The notes under the pieces are model-generated. The model was not told the DNA's origin. It saw nothing but the letters and a program-made list of their open reading frames with translations, and did not search any database. A stretch of 64,000 bases of DNA from Reticulitermes speratus (taxonomy: Eukaryota > Arthropoda > Insecta > Blattodea > Rhinotermitidae): assembly GCA_021186555.1 (NCBI GenBank), contig JAJKFL010000013.1, forward strand, positions 43,239,144-43,303,143, in the 5' to 3' direction. Below are positions 1 through 11,225 of this stretch, one piece after another (positions within the stretch are counted from its first letter, which is position 1; each line of letters opens with the position of its first letter). Made by a program: the position numbers and the translations under genes.

Positions 1-482
1 TTACCCATTGTATTTTTGGTTACCCATTTTGTTTTGTGGTTAACCATTTTTTGTGGTTACACATTGTTTTGTGGTTACCCATTGTGTTTTGTGGTTACCC
101 ATTGTATTTTGGTTACCCATTTTGTTTTGTGGTTACCCATTTTTTGTGGTTACCCATGTTTTAGTTACCCATTGTGTTTTGTGGTTACCCATTGTGTTTT
201 TGGTTACCCATTGTGTTTTTGGTTACCCATTGTGTTTTGTGTTACCATTGTGTTTGGTTATCCGTTGTGTTTTGTGGTTACTCATTGTGTTTTGTGGTTA
301 CCCATTGTGTTTTGTGGTTACCCATTGTATTTTTGGTTACCCATTGTGTTTTGTGGTTACCCATTGTTTTGTGGTTACCCATTTTGTTTTGTGGTTACCC
401 ATTGTGTTTTGTGGTTACCCATTGTGTTTTGTGGTTACCCATTGTGTTTTGTGGTTACCCATTGTTTTGTGGTTACCCATTC
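1..482. repeat. 20-bp minisatellite, array open at left edge
   Basis: About 24 head-to-tail copies of a 20-bp unit reading GTTTTGTGGTTACCCATTGT, with 16-20 bp variants that lose the GTG or shorten the T run. The array begins before the window and stops abruptly near 482. Because the unit length is not a multiple of three and stop codons are rare in it, it gives three overlapping spurious open frames of 111-169 codons made of repeated GYPLCFVV-like peptides. These should not be read as genes. Confidence 0.95.
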
Positions 483-2180
483 AGGTGCCGGACAATGTTT
501 CTGCAGTAGTCAAAACAATGAATAACATACAAGCCTGACAATTTAAGTGTGTTACATGAATACTAATGTGTTCACTCATTTTGTCAGCCTATTTCCAAGG
601 TTCTAGCAATACACTCAATTGTACTTATATTACACATGTGTACATGTGTAGCAGTACATTCAGTTGTATTTAAATTATAAGGTAAATCTTGGTCTGTCAG
701 ACACTTTCATGTTTGACTGAGTTTTGAAACTGAACACGGGGAGAATAAAGTTTGATTCGAGTTTACTGATGTCAACTTGAAAAAGACATATTAAGACTTA
801 AATTTACCATGTTATTAATTCGGTATGTTAGTGTCAAACTGAACTTGTGATAGGTTTCCTTGCACACAGCAATTAAAAATAAATTTCTTTGCAAAACAGA
901 AAAATGTGAAGCTCAGCATACACAGAGTCATATTTATGATGCAGTTACATGATATTACTTTTGTAGGAAATATGTTGATTTCAGTAGTGTTTGTTGTTGA
1001 ATTAACTGATAAGAGGATCTGAAAACAAAGTAATTAGTGTCTCAAACAGTTAGTGTGTAAGGATGTGGTATTAGTGTCATGGTTTTAAATACACATGATT
1101 ATGTTATGGATGTTGATTAAATTTACTTCCAAACATAATGAATGTATGTATATTGCATGTATATATTTATAAGATATATATGCACATATTAGTAATGGAA
1201 TATTACAAATAGCTGTTAATTTCGTTCACCAAAAACATAACAGAATAATTTTCATAGTCACATGGTAGTTTGGTTACAGAAAGTCATACAATGATTTGGT
1301 TTTAACTCATTCCTAATGGATGTACTTTATTACATACATTGAAGTTTCAATTGTTCATGCAATGAAGTGACAAAGTATGCTGATGCCATTCCATTACAGT
1401 CTACAACTGCAACTTATCCTGGACAGCAGTCTACATCTGGTGTTTATGACCAGAAGACAGGCAATGACTTCTACTAGACACATGTCACCAACAGATACTT
1501 GAACAAATGACAAAATGCATAGTACATTAATATCACATTTTAGATACTTTAGACCTTGGAATTAACTATCGTCACCAATTTAGATTGTTTCCAAGTTGTT
1601 TTCAAATCATTTTATGACAGTTAATCAGTGGCTTCAATGTTGTGTATTTTGCAATTTTAAAGTCAGAATCAACACTTCAGAAACTGTTCCTCTCCTGTAT
1701 ACATTTTAATACACAGTTGCGACAGTCTGATTGTAAACATGTGTTTCTGTCATAAGCATAGTCATCAACAATATAGAAGTTTGAAAATGCACAGTTCATG
1801 TAAGAATTCTGACCGTCACTAATTTACTGATTGTATTGAAAGGAACAAAGTTGAAAATTTAATACAACTACAGTTGTACCAGTAAATTGAACCGTCTTAT
1901 TTTTCTTTAGCACTATGATCCTTTAGTTTTGGATGTGGCTTCCCTCATGCCAGATGCCCATTCTGTTCTGTCCACAGCTCTTGTTCTCTCCATTTTTTCA
2001 TGCCCACATTCCTCAGGTGCAACTCAGCATCACCCATCTACCTTGGTACAGGGATTCCCCTTTTTTTCCCTCCTTTCCTCCTGGCTGCCTTCCAGTAACT
2101 TCTGTCCTGTTTATATACCATCCAATCTTACAACATGCCAAAGCCATTCCAATCTATGCACTTTAATGACAGTTACAGTA
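483..2180. other. AT-rich non-coding stretch
   Basis: No gene, RNA or mobile element was recognised. The sequence is AT-rich with short direct repeats such as TTACACATGTGTACATGTGTA near 630. The short open frames at 1,929-2,189 have no recognisable motif and overlap each other in two frames, so they are treated as chance. Confidence 0.6.
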
Positions 2181-2244
2181 TCTAACTAACTAATTCCATA
2201 CAGCACAGTCCTTCTTGAGAAGCTAGCAGGTCCTCAGCTATTCA

Positions 2245-2968
2245 AGAAATTCCCCGCGTTTTATGGAACCCGAAGGTTCATTACCACATTCACAACAGCC
2301 CCGCCACCTGTTCCTATCCTGAGCCATATCAATCCAGTCCATGCCCCCCATCCCACTTCTTGAAGATCCATTTTAATATTAGCCTCCCATTTACACCTGG
2401 GTCTTCCAAGTGGTCTCCTTCCCTCAGGTCTCCCCACCAAAACCCTGTATGCACCTCTCCCCTCACCCATATGTGCCACATGCCCCACCCACCTCATTCT
2501 TCTTGATTTGATCACCCAAATAATATTTGGTGACGAGTACAGATCATAAAGTTCCTTGTTATGTAGTCTTCACCACTCCCCTGTTACCTCATCCCTCATA
2601 CGCCCAAATATCCTCCTCAGCACCCTATTCTCGAACACCCACAACCTAAGTTCCTCCCTCAGTGAGAGAGACCAAGTCTCACACCCATACAAAACAATAG
2701 ACAAAATTATAGTTCTGTATATCTTAATGTTTGTATTTTTGGATAGCAAACTGGAAGATAGAAGATGCTGCACCGAATAATAACAAGCATTCCCCGACTT
2801 CAATCTGCTCTTTATTTCTTCCTGAATGGAATTTCGATATGTTACGGTTGTTCCCAGATATTTGAACTGTTCCACCCTTTCAAAGGATTTATTATCTATC
2901 TTTATGTTCGTGATTTTGTCCTGCATTCTGATCTCGAGACATGACCACGTACTTAGTGTTCTCAGCAT
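2245..2968 (-). pseudogene. LINE C-terminal domain, broken
   Basis: Downstream of the RT palm. One open piece (2,570-2,968) has FKYLGTTVT, an IIL..VLYGCETWSL motif and RVLRRIFGRMRDEVTG. The next piece (2,261-2,515) carries [33 protein letters not shown] and NLRVP, the standard C-terminus of these insect LINE proteins. About 50 bp between them is out of frame. The tail after NLRVP runs into the 3' UTR at 2,260-2,181. Confidence 0.8.
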
Positions 2969-3640
2969 TTACTTCTAGACCAATCTCCTTACTAGCGACT
3001 ACCAAAGCTTCTGTATTTTTCTTTATAGCATGTACGTTTCCGCCCAATATATTAACATCATCAGCATAAACTAGAAGCTGATGTGTAACATTTAATTTCA
3101 AGCCCTCCTGGTTTGCCTGAACCCTCCTAATGGCATATTCCAAAGCAAAGTTGAAAAGCAATGACGATAAAGCATCTCCTTGTTTCAAACCATTCTTAAT
3201 AGGAAATGTGTGAGACAAATGTTTGCGTACCCGGACTCTGCTATAGGTTTCATTTAGACACTTTTTACTAGCCTTACTAGTTTCATAGGGATACCAAATT
3301 CAATGAGAATATTATACAAGATGTCCCTCCTAACTGAATCATAGGCTTTCTTGAAGCCTATAAATAGCTGATGCACTGCCTCGTTGTATTCCCATTTTTT
3401 CTCAAGTATTTGACGAATGCAGAATATATGATCAGTAGTCGACCTGTTACGTCTAAATCCACACTGATGCTCCCCAATAATTTCCTCTGCATATGGAGTT
3501 AACCTTGACAGAAGGATGTTGGATAGAATTTTGTATGTGGTTGACAAAAGTGATATGCCTCGATAATTACTGCAATCTGTTTTATCGCCCTTCTTATAAA
3601 TAGGTACAATGATTGGCTCCTTCCACTGCTCAGGCAATTC
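2892..3640 (-). pseudogene. LINE reverse transcriptase core, broken
   Basis: Contains the fingers motifs PEQWKEPIIVPIYKKGDKTDCSNYRGISLL, here seen in pieces, then GFRRNRSTTDHIFCIRQ, the motif A region FIGFKKAYDSV, motif [12 protein letters not shown] and motif [13 protein letters not shown]. In motif A the residue that is normally the catalytic aspartate (FIDFKKAYD in the family) is glycine, so this copy could not polymerise even without its frameshifts. A frame break lies between 3,254 and 3,218. The call as an RT is secure from the order of motifs and YADD. Confidence 0.85.
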
Positions 3641-4177
3641 CTCTTTATTCCAAATAGAATTAATAAGTTTATGGATCTCAGAATGAAATGTCCTACCTCC
3701 TGCTTTAATCAGTTCTGTTGGATGATCAATACCTGGTGATTTGTGCCTTTTTAGCTATTCAATAGCCATCTCATCATCAGAGTCACTGGGCTCAGGCACC
3801 AGTGGCTCTGCAGTATGTATTTCAGTCTGCCTAACATCATTAACCCCATGTACATTGAACAGCTGAAAGAAATGATTCCTCCACCTAGCCAAGATACTGT
3901 GAAAGTCTGCAACCAGATCACCTTTCTCATCCTTTACTACATCAGTTCTAAGCTTGTAACCCTTCTTAAAGTCATTGATGCCCATATACAAGTCTCTGAT
4001 ATTCTTGTTCTTATTGTTTGTTTCAGGCTCATTAATTTTAGCCATCAGATATTCCTTCTATTTGTTCCTAAAATATCTACTAGCTTCACGTCTCACATTG
4101 TTCAGATTATCTACATTACTTTGGTTTGGATCCTGTAACCACAGCATTTTAGCCTGCTTCCATTGATCTAAAAATTT

Positions 4178-5195
4178 TTAACATTCTTCGTCAAACCATG
4201 GTTTATGCTGCTTCCTTTCATACAGCCCTAGACTCTCTGTAGCTGACATTTTGATACTCTCTTTAATGTTTCCCCAAGCCCTATTTATGTCCTCACTAAC
4301 ATTTAAGTTCTCCAAAGCTGCAAACCTGTTTGAGATCTTTATCTGATACTGTTTCCTAACCTCTAGTTCACTTAGCTTCTTGAGATTAAATCTCTCTGCA
4401 TTAAACTTCTGTGCTGCTTGTTTACTTACAGCGAGTCTTTCTCTAACTTTTGCAACCACCAGATAGTGATCAGTATCACAGTCAGTTCCCCTGAAAGATC
4501 GCACATACAGTATACTTGAATGCCATCTCCTATCTATCTATATGTGATCGATCTGATTATGGGTCTTCCCACTGGGAGAGGTCCAGGTGTATTTATTAAT
4601 GCTTCGGTGCGGGAACATCGTGCTTTTAACAACTAGATCTTTTCATGTGGGAAAGTTTACAACTCTAACACCATTATCATCACTATCCTCATGTAAACTC
4701 TTATTCCCGATTGTTGGTTTGAAAGTATCTTACATTCCCAATTTTGCATTAAAATCTCCTAACAGAATTTTCATATCGTACTTAGGAAAATGATCAAAAA
4801 CCTGTTCTAATTCCTCATAGAAACTGTCCTTTGAGTCATCACTTTTCTCCTCAGTTGGTGCATGCACATTCAGAACAATGATATTACACCAGCGACCTCT
4901 CAGCACTATATATGACATCCTATCACTAACAAACTCTACTCTCTTAATTGCTGATACTATTCTACTGATGTACAAAAAAAACCTGTTCCCAGTTGATCAC
5001 TTTCATTTCCTTTTCCATATACAAAGTATAATCCCCTGCTCTTACTGTGCCTCCTTTGTCCCACCTAACCTCCTGCACACCCACTAAATACAATTTTTAC
5101 CTAGCTAATTCCCTGGCCACTGTCATAAGTGACCCTGACCTATACAGGCTCCTCACATTCCAAGTCCCAAATCTCATATCCCTTTTCCATTGCTT
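4178..5195 (-). pseudogene. LINE endonuclease domain, broken
   Basis: Remnant of the apurinic-type endonuclease that would nick target DNA for target-primed reverse transcription. Visible motifs in order on the minus strand are FGTWNVRSLY, VQEVRWDKGG, VHAPTEEKSDDSKD, LLGDFNAKLG, HNQIDHI-type and GTDCDTDHYLV. The last two correspond to the catalytic Asp/His region of the family. Stops and frameshifts occur near 4,975, 4,730 and 4,505. The downstream piece at 4,178-4,504 is the charged linker. The motif order matches an intact family member, which supports decay of one ORF and not several genes. Confidence 0.8.
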
Positions 5196-5539
5196 AAGTT
5201 GTACCAAAGAATCAGTCCAGGTGTGAGGCTTTGTGCTGTGTTTCGTAACATTGTAATTTTTTATGGTGAGGAGTTGTTAGCACCTCGCCCAAACCACAAG
5301 CTAAAGGACCACCCCTTGTCGACAGTCTGCGACTGCTTATTCAATGTATTCGCAGATACCCTCCACATCCAGAGGCCATTCCTCCATCCACAACCTGAGG
5401 ATGTGCCATGCAGTGGTGACAGGTGGTAAGATTACACTCGGTCTTATAATTGTCGTATAATGGCATACTTTTAATGACTGTGTTGTATATCTTTTCTTCA
5501 GTAAATGGCCTAGTGCATGGTTTTTGTGGCAGTAAAGCC

Positions 5540-5590
5540 TTAGATTAGTTCTGAAGATGAAGGCAGCACACTCACCCCAAACACCGGTAA
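5540..5590 (+). other. CTGAAGATG / CCGGTAACC short motif
   Basis: The sequence CTGAAGATGAAGGCAGC followed 14 bases later by AAACACCGGTAACC resembles, in degraded form, the CTGAAGATG...CGAAA...GGTAAC motif seen at 32,560 and 54,163. It has no perfect stem here. It is recorded only because the motif recurs in the window. Confidence 0.3.
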
Positions 5591-5750
5591 CCACCTACTA
5601 TACTACACTGTGTCATGGCCCAGAAAGCCATAATCCATGGAATCTTCAAACTCATAAATATTATTAATTACACTGAAATTTCTACAGGCAATGAAAGGTT
5701 CACATTTGGACCTTTTGGTATGTGAGGGTTTGTGGGAACACAAATGGAAC

Positions 5751-5804
5751 TGAAGGGGAGGGTATGGCAAAGCAGGAGGCTGCTTTGCCATACCCTCCCC
5801 TTCA
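5751..5804. repeat. Perfect 25-bp inverted repeat with 4-base loop
   Basis: The arms at 5,751-5,775 and 5,780-5,804 are exact reverse complements, starting TGAAGGGGAGGGTATGG on the left, and are separated only by GAGG. The flanks are not complementary. Such a perfect, purine/pyrimidine-skewed hairpin with a tiny loop is what a template-switch (fold-back) event makes; it could also be a transcribed hairpin. No transposon ends or target duplication are visible around it. Confidence 0.95.
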
Positions 5805-7917
5805 CCCCCACTCCATTCACAATTGCACTAAAAAATAACGAACGTCAAAATTATCAAAAACCTACTAAATACACTTATTAGGAAATATTATTTTACATTA
5901 TATTTTCTCTGACATATTTCTGCTCACATCAAAATATAATACAAAATAATAACCTGCATTTATTGCCCAATACCGTGTATTCAGTTGTTTTGTAACAGTG
6001 ATACAATGCACGGAAAATAAACAATATGAAGATTCAAAATTACTCTTCCGAGTTCTGAAACAATGTAGCCTGACTGATGGGTACCGAGGTTTCAGTCAGG
6101 ACATACTGCCTCCATCCGACTGCCTGTGAAAACAGACCCAGAATGCTCCTCCAAAACATTCATAACCATGTACCAGACTACACGGTGTCCTAACCCAGAC
6201 AGCATTATGAATCCTCACCACTGTCAGCACCTAAAATCTTGTACCAAAGAATATAAAGAACAAATGAAGTGTGGATGGAAATGTCATGTTGGGAAAACTG
6301 TATTACAGGAAGTGCAGTATGTTTTTTAAAGACACTGTATTTAATACCACATTCTTTTTCCGCCAACTGTGTACAGTTTTCTCACACTTTGCCTCTCAAA
6401 CAAACTTAGGAAACGAGATCTGAAACACTTCCTGGTTACAGACATTATCAGTATAAATAGATTTTTGGGTCAGAACCACATACAATGAATTTCGAAGTTC
6501 TATTAAAATTATATCACAAGGACACTCACACACTCAAAACTATTTACAATGTTGAACATTCTCGAAGTAGAAACAACTGCCTCCATTATACATAACCGTT
6601 ACCACATGAAATAAATTAAGTACATATGCCATAACTATGATTACGTGAATAAAATCATTTCCGATTATATTTTCTTCACAGCACACAACACTAATACACT
6701 AAAGCTGCAGCACTGCCCAGTGTTACACATCAGTGAACACACAAAACAACAACACAAAGTGTAACACAAAATACCAGTTCAATCTGAAGTCACTGAGGTC
6801 CCAGACGTCAGTGTGCACAGACAACGACCACATGGTCACTCTTAATCACTTGGAACAGCATTTTGTCACTGCTGCCTGTGAACAATTACATTATTTTAAA
6901 TGGCAATCCACCTCGTATTGTTCACACAACAGTTTGTGTTGTGAGCAACACAACTGACGAAACATAAAAACACTTCATATAAGGTAAAGCTGTCTCCATG
7001 TTTCATTAAGCATCACACAGTGAGGGTATAGAGGGGTGTGGAGGTACAGCACATACAACTCCATACATTCTTCCCCTGGAACTAGACAGAGATAAGTGGT
7101 TTGCTTGCTGGCCCAGCCACTTTACCCTGAGTACAGACTGAACAGGAGGCTGGGCTGGCCTCAGAGGTTGTCTGCATGCTTTGAAGATGAGAGAAAACTT
7201 CTCCCCTGCCTGAAATTGATGGATGATTCCTTGGTCATCCAGCCCACATTACACAGAGAAAGGGCATTCATCCCGGGTTTACAAGCACCCTGAGACAGAT
7301 CAATCCCATCAGGAATATCACATCTTATGTAAGATGATGTTAATATCTTCCACCTATGTCTAGGCCCCTCAGCTAACCTCTTCCATCAAGTTGCGAACAA
7401 CGCTCAGTGAACTGCTTTCTCTTCCATTCAGTTTCTATGACCTACAAAGCATATAATTTCTGAAACCTCACATTCATGCTACATGCCCTGCCAATCGCTT
7501 CCTTCTTAATTTTGTAACCTTGACATTATTTGGTGAAAACTACATTTTATTATGCAGTGTAGTGAATTATAACCATAATAACACAGTGCACAAACTTCAC
7601 ACAATGTCTATTATTTTACATTATAAAAATTATACTTGCACACTAACTTGTTCCAGGACAGTGCTGAGGTAACTATCCCTTACTTCCTGTGGGAAAAGGT
7701 TCACCATGACAGCAAAGAGTTCCTTCTCTTTGTAACGCCAGTGTTCGCTCCTTCTCCTCTGGTGACTTTTCCTACAGAAAAATATCATGCAGAGCACAAT
7801 ATAATATACTTAGAAAGACATATAGAAAAATTATGTGCCACGACTCAAACACCACGTACAAGAGACACTCACTAGAATGGTGGTTTCAACCTTTAACGAT
7901 TTGGTCATTTTAGTCTT
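5805..7917. other. No gene recognised
   Basis: AT-rich, with several short open frames (for example 6,126-6,329, 6,733-6,957, 7,096-7,293 and 7,636-7,875) that lack recognisable motifs or exon-like borders. A small inverted repeat with 9-bp arms (CCTGACTGA) lies at 6,069-6,100. The GC content rises slightly around 7,080-7,280, but no family was recognised. Confidence 0.5.
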
Positions 7918-8027
7918 TAGGTTAGGTTCAGTTAGGTTAGGTTAGTTGGTTAGGTTAGGTTAGGTTAGGTTAGGTTAGGTTAGGTTAGGTTAGGTTAGGT
8001 TAGGTTAGGTTAGGTTAGGTTAGGTTG
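7918..8027. repeat. Interstitial (TTAGG)n telomere-type repeat
   Basis: A 5-bp repeat TTAGG on the plus strand. From about 7,947 to 8,026 it is uninterrupted for roughly 15 units; before that there are 5-6 units with small changes. TTAGG is the canonical telomere repeat of most insects. Here it sits inside ordinary sequence, so it is an interstitial block. A shorter two-unit piece occurs at about 8,613-8,625. Confidence 0.95.
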
Positions 8028-8090
8028 GGCCTGCCTGCCTATCTATGTATGTACACACACACACATATATATATATATATGTACATATTT
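8028..8090. repeat. Compound microsatellite
   Basis: Directly after the TTAGG block come CTGC units, TATC/TATG units, (CA)6 and (TA)8 in succession, ending at TATGTACATA. Confidence 0.85.
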
Positions 8091-8867
8091 GTTTATGTAG
8101 TTATTCATTAATTCGTTCATTCATCACTCATTTATTTATTTATTGGCAGAAGGTAATGTTCTCCAACCAAACATTACATCCAGAATATCCTCATTTATAA
8201 CTGTAAGTGAAAAAAGGGCAAAAAGAAAAAGGGAATCTTTTGTGGGTAGAAAAGCCATGGCTTGAATTTAACCCCTCACCTCCATCAATTATCTCTATTT
8301 TGGATGAAAATATAAATTTAATTCCAACCCTTAAATCTTGAAATGTGGCTGGCAGTAGGCTGCAATCTGTAGCAATGTGGTTGGGCAGGACCAACCAGTT
8401 GATACCACCTCTCCAATAGTTCGTTGTTGTCAGCACTTATAAGTTCCATTTCAAAATCTTGATTCTCAGTTGTTTTAAGTAAATGGAGCATTACCAACAC
8501 AGTGACTCAAAACCATTACATATGACACATTTTTCCTGCAATGAAAAGCAGATATATGACTGATATGCATGTCATTATATTAATTCACTATTATATTAGT
8601 CATATTGGTCATTAGGTTAGGTTAGATTATGTTATTTCTTTATTTTTTATCTTCTGATTCCATAAAGTACAATAACTTGCTGAGCAACTCCTAGCTTCTC
8701 ATAAGGGACTATGCTCCATAAGTTTTTGGTCTCTATATTAGGTGATATAAATGAATGTTTTTTGCAATCCTCAACACAAAGACTGAACAGCCACAGAAGG
8801 AGGCAACAAACGGTCTCCAACAGTACTGCCAACATCATGCCCATTCCATCATATCCTATGACATTTA

Positions 8868-8917
8868 TTCACGTAATTCCAACTACTTTTAGTTGCATTT
8901 AGTTGGAATTATATGAA
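8868..8917. repeat. Imperfect inverted repeat
   Basis: The arms 8,868-8,885 and 8,900-8,917 match at 16 of 18 positions around a 14-base loop, and pairing continues weakly outward (ATTTATTC against GAATAACAT). This may be a remnant of a small MITE, but no clear TIR boundary or target duplication is seen. Confidence 0.6.
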
Positions 8918-10739
8918 TAACATGCTCATTGTACGGAATATGAATAGTATTCAGACCCCATGACCTATTCCTTGAATCTCTACGCGCTCGTGAAGCCACC
9001 TCGATAAATAGGTGACCCTGGCCCACTAGGGGCTGTTGTGCCTTGGCATTGGGAGGGGGGGGGGGGACCCTATTCATTACACTCCAACAGACAACTAACA
9101 CACTGTCGATGTTACATTCACCAGCCCTATGATGGAGACACCTTCATCCCTCAAACTGTTGCACAACCCAATTAAACCTTAAATATCAAGTGCACCTTAT
9201 CAAATCAAACAGGCCAGCTAGAAGGTAAGTGTGTGAAGATTCTGATGTGTTGCATACCTTCACCACAGACACTCTTCATGTACTGCGTCACAACGGACAG
9301 GAACACAATTACTTAATGCTACCTTTTGGTTCAGTCAGCGATACTCTTGCAGAACCCTGGCAGTTAAATCATGTGATGCAAATTTGCCCGTAAAAATGCC
9401 TTTCTCTTCCATTTATGTGGCACTAACCACAACCACTCGGTGCTGGCTACGGTCCCTCGCCTTGTGAAACGTGCGAATTGCATTGCACGTACACAGGTTC
9501 ACTCCGTTTTGCATCGTTGCATAGCTTATTTCGTATCAGAATTAACAGCAATATATTTCGTAAATTGAGACGTTTCATTCAAATTGCACATATGGAGGTT
9601 TCGCTCCCACGTTCCACTTTTTTGATAGGATTTCTTTTATCCTCATATAGACCGATACGATGAACAAGGAACGATATACGAACACTATACACCACCAAGT
9701 TTAGGCTCCAGTTTTCCAACTATAAGTATATATGAAACAAGGACAAAAACAACAAATATATAGACGCAGATTTACATGTTTGTTTGCTTTTACTGTAATT
9801 CTTATATTGTTTACTGTAACTACTCTCTGGACGTGTCGAATATCATTCTGTAATGATTTCTAGGACGAAATACAATTTTTGGATTCTTACAATTCCACGA
9901 TAAAAGACACAGGTGTGACAGATATAATCAGTGGTGGAAATGGAGAAGTTTGTTATGGAAGTACTGAAGCAACCACCACCATGACCAGCATCATCAGCCA
10001 ATCTTGGGGCTGTTGTCTCCACATGCCTAAGTATTAGGATTCCCCAAGTACCAGATTATGGAGTAAAAAAATTATACTGTACATATACAGAAAAACTGAG
10101 CAATTCAGTATGCAGCCCAGCAGCGTAAATCATAAGGCATAGTTAAAGATAAGGCACTTGTGCAGAGTAGTAGGGCTTAAAATCAGTTCTGTCACACAAT
10201 TTTTGTGTATTTATACGCCCAGAATAAATTAATGACTTGACTGAACTTGTGTGGGCTGTGGCGAGGTTCGTGTTTTCAAACTACTTCCTGGACCACTATG
10301 TTTCCTCATTCATCTATTTATTAGTATGTTAGTTATGCAGCAATTGGACAAAATAGTGAGAATTACACACAAACACACACAAAAGATCATTACAAAGATA
10401 TGAAATGTAGGATGCACACTGCAGATTGTGAATTTGAGAGCAGTTGTATACAGGAAAAAGAAAGATGCACCCATTGATACAAGCCAAAACACTGACACTC
10501 AAGTGGACTCGATACCTACATATGTGGACATCATGAGCATTACCTGTGGCCACAGGTCACTGTAGTGGATGTTGAACACACAGCCACATGCACAAAACAT
10601 GCAGGTCGGTGTGTTCATCTGCATCTTGATGTTGTAGGCATATGGAAAATTGTATCTATAGAGGACAATCTACTGGAAACAGATGTGTGCTTCAAAAGAA
10701 GTGTTAGAGCTGCAATTGATTGCATTGAAGTACAGCGCC
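8918..10739. other. No gene recognised
   Basis: Mixed AT-rich sequence with a run of 12 G at 9,055-9,066. Short frames at 8,889-9,101, 9,478-9,663 and 10,310-10,553 have no recognised motifs. No splice-bounded exon was found. Confidence 0.5.
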
Positions 10740-11225
10740 ATTGAAACTGATGGACTTAGTTTTGAGATGCAATAACTTTTATGAGAAGAGAGATAGACAT
10801 CAACTCATAGTCTTCATACACACCTTAAAAGACAGCAATGTGCGCACCATTCATAGCCCTGCAAACATCTAGACAGTACTCAATGTCTTGCCATGTTTGT
10901 TGAGGTATTTTCAGAGTGACTGCCAGTACCCTTGTGTTAATTCTGTATTACAGGTGATGCAAATATTGAATTTTTGTAAATGAGTCTTTTTATAAATCCC
11001 CACAGAAGAAAATCCAGTGGTGAGAGGTCTGTATTTCATGAGGGCCACCTCTTCCAGTCCACCAATTAGGAAGTCTGACATTCAGGACACTTAGTACCTC
11101 ATGACTGAGGTGGGGAGGACCATCACATTTTTCAATGAAGTTCTCACCTTCTTCATGTTCAATTCCACCAATCTGTGGAAAGACAAACAACTGTAACGTA
11201 CCCAGGTAAATGTGTGCCATCAGTG
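10740..11225 (-). pseudogene. Mariner-type transposase C-terminal relic
   Basis: Minus-strand reading gives a degenerate DDE/D transposase C-terminal half. At 10,990-11,220 it shows CDGPPH, LPNWWTGRGGPHE and FFCGDL, which correspond to the family pattern QDGAPPH...LP.RWIGRGGP..WPPRSPDLTP.DFFLWG. The acidic/proline stretch around the second catalytic region has been replaced by IQTSHH. About 100 bases further on, another frame gives TWQDIEYCLDVCRAMNGAHI, matching the usual end of these proteins. The N-terminal half is not visible and no TIRs were found. Confidence 0.7.

Larger units (their letters stand above)
2181..5430 (-). mobile_element. Decayed non-LTR retrotransposon (APE endonuclease + reverse transcriptase)
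   Basis: A nearly full-length minus-strand LINE of the type widespread in insects, with the RTE-like or 'craniofacial development protein 2-like' endonuclease. From 5' (right) to 3' (left): a GC-richer 5' UTR at about 5,200-5,430, an endonuclease starting with an RFGTWNVRSLY-type motif (about 5,180), a linker, the reverse transcriptase, a C-terminal domain with GRPRCKWE and MNLRVP, and a 3' end with TTAG repeats at 2,181. Frame changes and stops break the single ORF into at least eight pieces, so it is inactive. The left boundary is placed at the TAACTAACTAA tail; the right boundary is approximate because no target duplication was found. Confidence 0.85.

Noticed and set aside
16..538. Three long overlapping plus-strand open frames (111-169 codons)
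   Set aside because: They are translations of the 20-bp minisatellite in three frames, not proteins.
6069..6100. Small palindrome CCTGACTGA...TCAGTCAGG
   Set aside because: Arms of 9 bp with a 14-base loop are common by chance in a 64-kb window.
7918..8027. Chromosome end
   Set aside because: Ordinary sequence with transposons and the zinc-finger cluster continues on both sides.
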